Positions 4,949-5,566 of a stretch of 5,566 nucleotides of DNA are shown here, piece after piece. Numbering within the stretch: the first letter of the stretch is position 1; the number at the start of each line of letters is the position of its first letter. The stretch is from assembly GCA_916720335.1 (NCBI GenBank), contig CAKAQU010000106.1, positions 1 through 5,566 on the forward strand. Reading direction: 5' to 3'. Made by a program: the position numbers and the translations under genes. The DNA is from an uncultured Moraxella sp. (GTDB lineage: Bacteria > Pseudomonadota > Gammaproteobacteria > Pseudomonadales > Moraxellaceae). Under the pieces are notes generated by a model. That model saw only the letters and a list, made by a program, of their open reading frames with translations. It made no database searches and was not told the origin of the DNA.

Positions 4949-5566
4949 ATGAAATATCCTAAAAATTATGATGTGGTAGTTATTGGTGGTGGTCACGCAG
5001 GAACAGAAGCGGCTTTGGCGGCAGCACGTATGGGTGTAAGTACGTTACTGATCACACATAATATTGAAACGCTTGGGCAAATGAGCTGCAACCCTGCTAT
5101 TGGCGGTATTGGTAAATCGCATTTGGTGCGTGAAGTGGACGCATTGGGTGGGGCTATGGCGTTGGCTGCTGATAGAGCGGGAATTCAGTTTCGAGTTTTA
5201 AATAGTCGAAAAGGAGCGGCAGTGCGAGCAACACGGGCACAAGCTGACCGTATTTTGTACAAAGCTGCGATTCGCCATATGTTGGAAAATCAACCAAATC
5301 TGGATTTATTTCAACAGCCTGTTGATGATATTGTCGTCGAAAATGGTCGTGCAACTTCGGTAATTACGGCAACAGGTGTCGAATTTATTACCAAAACTGT
5401 GGTATTGACCTCAGGAACATTTTTGGGCGGAACCATTTATGTGGGGCTTGACAGTCAGTGTGGTGGACGGGCAGGGGATATACCCGCCATTCGTTTAGCG
5501 GAGCGATTACGCGAATTAAAACTGCCCGTTGGGCGACTAAAAACAGGCACACCCGCTCGTATTGAT
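4949..5566 (+). CDS. mnmG: tRNA uridine-5-carboxymethylaminomethyl modification enzyme MnmG (GidA), N-terminal 206 residues
   Basis: MnmG is the FAD-binding partner of the GTPase MnmE. Together they place the cmnm5/nm5 group on the wobble uridine of certain tRNAs in the cytoplasm. Visible features are the Rossmann FAD-binding motif VIGGGHAGTEAALAAARMG (residues 11-29), MSCNPAIGGIGKSHLVRE (45-62) with the conserved Cys47, FRVLNSRKGAAVRATRAQAD (about 83-102), TSGTFLGGTIYVGL, and RLKTGTPARID at the window edge. The alignment to E. coli MnmG is gap-free or nearly so, and the full protein should be about 625-630 residues, of which roughly one third is present. The ATG at 4949 has AAAGG at a 6-base spacing, and the start MKYPKNYDVVVIGGG matches family N-termini. 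The gene is divergent from the DNA glycosylase gene across a 171-base spacer. Confidence 0.97.
   Translation, partial: MKYPKNYDVVVIGGGHAGTEAALAAARMGVSTLLITHNIETLGQMSCNPAIGGIGKSHLVREVDALGGAMALAADRAGIQFRVLNSRKGAAVRATRAQADRILYKAAIRHMLENQPNLDLFQQPVDDIVVENGRATSVITATGVEFITKTVVLTSGTFLGGTIYVGLDSQCGGRAGDIPAIRLAERLRELKLPVGRLKTGTPARID

Noticed and set aside
5154..5354. 66-codon minus-strand frame inside mnmG
   Set aside because: Antisense to highly conserved mnmG codons, with no recognisable protein.
1..5566. tRNA genes, CRISPR repeats, transposase remnants and DNA-uptake words (Neisseria GCCGTCTGAA, Pasteurellaceae AAGTGCGGT)
   Set aside because: Looked for on both strands by eye and not found.

Overview
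The window looks like chromosomal DNA of a low-GC gammaproteobacterium in the family Moraxellaceae, most likely Moraxella or a close relative. This is inferred from three things seen by eye: very AT-rich spacers, the long Enterobacteria/Neisseria/Moraxella type of ArgG, and an MnmG N-terminus that reads much like the Acinetobacter/Moraxella form (GIGKSHLVRE, RKGAAVRATRAQADR). No database search was possible, so the genus is provisional.

Layout. Positions 1-258 (minus) hold the N-terminal part of rsgA, cut by the window edge. Positions 259-891 are a 633-base, extremely AT-rich spacer without a convincing gene but with several inverted repeats; the best is a 20-base-arm structure at 799-856, just beyond the 3' end of argG. 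argG (892-2223, minus) is complete. The 165-base spacer between argG and the next gene carries divergent extended -10 promoters and an 18-bp inverted repeat whose outer ends are both TA. A tight plus-strand cluster follows: a YkuD-family L,D-transpeptidase-fold protein without a signal peptide (2389-2886), a small lipoprotein (2911-3342) and a LysR-type regulator (3359-4327), with gaps of 24 and 16 bases. The regulator ends tail-to-tail, with a 9-base overlap, against a minus-strand gene (4319-4777) that is a clear relative of phage T4 endonuclease V (pyrimidine dimer DNA glycosylase). A divergent spacer then leads to mnmG (4949 to beyond the window end).

How the genes relate. rsgA (30S maturation), argG (arginine synthesis) and mnmG (tRNA wobble-uridine modification) are housekeeping genes with no obvious functional link. 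The three-gene cluster is the least ordinary part. The YkuD protein lacks any export signal, so it may be a cytoplasmic L,D-carboxypeptidase of peptidoglycan recycling like ElsL/LdtK of Acinetobacter, rather than a periplasmic cross-linking enzyme. Its partner is a lipoprotein whose mature part resembles a subtilisin propeptide (inhibitor I9) fold. Both are followed by a regulator that may control them or distant genes. The T4-type repair glycosylase is a phage-associated family found patchily in bacteria and is probably an acquired UV-repair function. I see no tRNA, rRNA, CRISPR array, transposase or intact mobile element.
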